A DNA stretch of 5,984 nt, from the NCBI GenBank assembly GCA_902461995.1, contig CABQAA010000141.1, positions 1 through 5,984 of the forward strand. Direction: 5' to 3'. Both the position numbers and the translations under genes were made by a program. The stretch is from an uncultured Oscillospiraceae bacterium (GTDB taxonomy: Bacteria > Bacillota > Clostridia > Oscillospirales > Acutalibacteraceae). Under the pieces are notes generated by a model, which saw nothing but the letters and a program-made list of their open reading frames with translations, was not told where the DNA came from and ran no database searches. Shown in pieces: positions 5,977 through 5,984 of this stretch (the stretch's first letter is position 1; each line of letters begins with the position of its first letter).

Positions 5977-5984
5977 GAAAAGGG

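Overview
The window is about 60% GC by eye and is almost fully coding on the + strand. It reads as part of an aromatic amino acid / aryl-acid metabolism locus of a strictly anaerobic bacterium, most likely a Gram-positive Clostridia-type Firmicute. That assignment is inference. It rests on strong AAAGGAGG-type ribosome binding sites, an oxygen-sensitive ferredoxin-dependent 2-oxoacid oxidoreductase, a TGGTACAAT extended -10 promoter, and the iorA-iorB-paaK-ACT gene order I associate with anaerobic Firmicutes.

Layout, left to right: (1) 1-904, the C-terminal two thirds of a divergent phenylacetate-CoA-ligase paralogue, cut by the window edge. (2) 924-1589, an unrecognised 221-residue protein with two C-terminal membrane helices. 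(3) 1610-3382, iorA, and (4) 3379-3972, iorB, the two subunits of indolepyruvate:ferredoxin oxidoreductase, overlapping by ATGA. (5) 4026-5336, a complete, canonical phenylacetate-CoA ligase (paaK). These five genes are spaced by 19, 20, -4 and 53 nt and look like one transcript. (6) A 211-nt gap follows, holding a weak terminator candidate and a good promoter candidate. (7) 5548-5976, a tandem ACT-domain protein, probably with its own promoter and a leader of about 110 nt. The last 8 bases (GAAAAGGG after the stop) could be the start of a ribosome binding site for a further gene outside the window.

Working model: IorAB interconverts arylpyruvates (indolepyruvate, phenylpyruvate, 4-hydroxyphenylpyruvate) and arylacetyl-CoA with ferredoxin and CO2. 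The AMP-forming ligases interconvert arylacetates and arylacetyl-CoA. Together they can either ferment aromatic amino acids to aryl acids or run in reverse to salvage aryl acids into phenylalanine, tyrosine and tryptophan. The ACT protein is the likely amino-acid-sensing partner.

The metabolic core is known biology. The less explained parts are the divergent second ligase, the unknown membrane protein between it and iorA, and the structured leader of the ACT gene, which contains a possible 26-codon peptide ending ...Asn-Gly-Trp-Met-Pro-stop inside a hairpin. No tRNA, rRNA, insertion sequence, CRISPR array or phage gene is visible.
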